In this document: positions 63,834 to 64,000 of the stretch, in pieces | Layout: every line of letters begins with the position of its first letter | How positions within the stretch are numbered: position 1 is the stretch's first letter | NCBI RefSeq assembly: GCF_003984645.1 | Contig: NZ_RWKI01000003.1 | Location: 403,982 to 467,981 of the forward strand | Length of the DNA stretch: 64,000 nt | Source of the DNA: Variovorax sp. MHTC-1 | GTDB taxonomy: Bacteria > Pseudomonadota > Gammaproteobacteria > Burkholderiales > Burkholderiaceae_C | Direction: 5' to 3' | The notes under the pieces: generated by a model | What the model was told of the DNA's origin: nothing | Database searches by the model: none | The model's input: only the letters and a program-made list of their open reading frames with translations | Translations under genes and position numbers: made by a program

Positions 63834-64000
63834 TGGAAGCGTCCTTGGCGCGCAGGGTGGCGGAGCGTTTTTCGGGGCTCGCGCCGCATCAACGCCGCGC
63901 GGTGTACGACAAGCTGCGGCAGGACGGGCTGACGCACTCGCAGTTGCCGATAGTCGCGCGCCCCACCGGCAGCGGCAGCGAGTTGTCCTATGCGCAGGCC
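63833..64000 (+). CDS. Next NRPS, 5' end only (condensation domain start)
   Basis: The ATG at 63833 overlaps the preceding stop (TGATG). The 56 residues present ([20 protein letters not shown] and on, then QLPIVARPTGSGSELSYAQA) are the linker and first strand of a condensation domain. The gene continues beyond the window and presumably adds the next residue, followed elsewhere by release, ornithine hydroxylation and transport genes. Confidence 0.85.
   Translation, partial: MEASLARRVAERFSGLAPHQRRAVYDKLRQDGLTHSQLPIVARPTGSGSELSYAQA

Overview
The window is a high-GC chromosomal segment of a betaproteobacterium, most likely a Comamonadaceae member close to Variovorax. The grounds are the thrS-infC-rpmI-rplT-pheS-pheT-ihfA-merR-tRNA-Pro order, several tripartite tricarboxylate transporter (TTT) genes with TctC-type binding proteins, a lysine/alanine-rich SWIB protein, and a lipopeptide-siderophore PKS/NRPS cluster like those known from Variovorax and Cupriavidus. 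The genus is inferred from gene content, not from a search.

Layout. 1-11.9 kb holds housekeeping and accessory genes: a PhoD-type phosphatase cut by the window edge, arfB, a metallophosphoesterase broken by a one-base frameshift, a SulP transporter, an AraC regulator divergent from an MFS carrier, a TauE-type permease, a compact inverted-repeat element (7516-7787), a GAF protein, a GST, ribH behind an FMN riboswitch, an SRPBCC-ArsR pair and a YcaQ-like DNA glycosylase. 11.9-23.9 kb is one minus-strand run of eleven genes: two TctC-type binding proteins, TctA and TctB, two sugar-phosphate-isomerase-like proteins, an enolase-superfamily enzyme, a DHDPS-like enzyme, an NAD-dependent epimerase homologue, a DUF993 protein and a Gfo/Idh/MocA oxidoreductase. 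It looks like an uptake and catabolic operon for an unidentified sugar-acid-like compound. A TetR gene sits beside it, and a similar palindrome lies in front of both the operon and the TetR gene. A TPP enzyme is divergent from the TetR gene.

26.4-38.3 kb carries a SWIB protein, a DMT transporter, a gamma-glutamylcyclotransferase-like protein, aceA with two palindromes in its promoter region, and the thrS-to-ihfA translation operon. Upstream of thrS lies a textbook-like attenuator: a 20-codon leader peptide with four Thr codons among its first ten, followed by alternative hairpins and a terminator. infC appears to start at a non-canonical ATC codon.

38.2-41.4 kb is a small decayed island in the tRNA-Pro(GGG) gene. 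It is bounded by perfect 47-bp direct repeats and holds an integrase C-terminal remnant, a lipoprotein gene, a frameshifted LigD-type ligase and several short genes. The probable original tRNA terminator lies beyond the right repeat. Next to it (41.5-42.3 kb) are fused remnants of a TIGR02444-family gene and a CysB-like LysR gene.

42.4-64 kb is a siderophore biosynthesis locus running off the right edge: Fur-box-like site, ECF sigma factor, small DUF4880-like protein, MbtH protein, type II thioesterase, Sfp-type PPTase, Fe(II)/2-oxoglutarate hydroxylase, an FAAL-ACP-C-A-T NRPS, a KS-AT-KR-ACP PKS, a C-A-T-E-C-A-T NRPS and the start of another NRPS. Hand-read adenylation codes suggest a Ser-like residue, then a ketide extension, then Asp (probably beta-hydroxylated and epimerised), then a residue with a diaminobutyrate-like code. 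This fits a photoreactive-type beta-hydroxyaspartate lipopeptide siderophore such as variochelin or cupriachelin, but the exact product cannot be read from this window.
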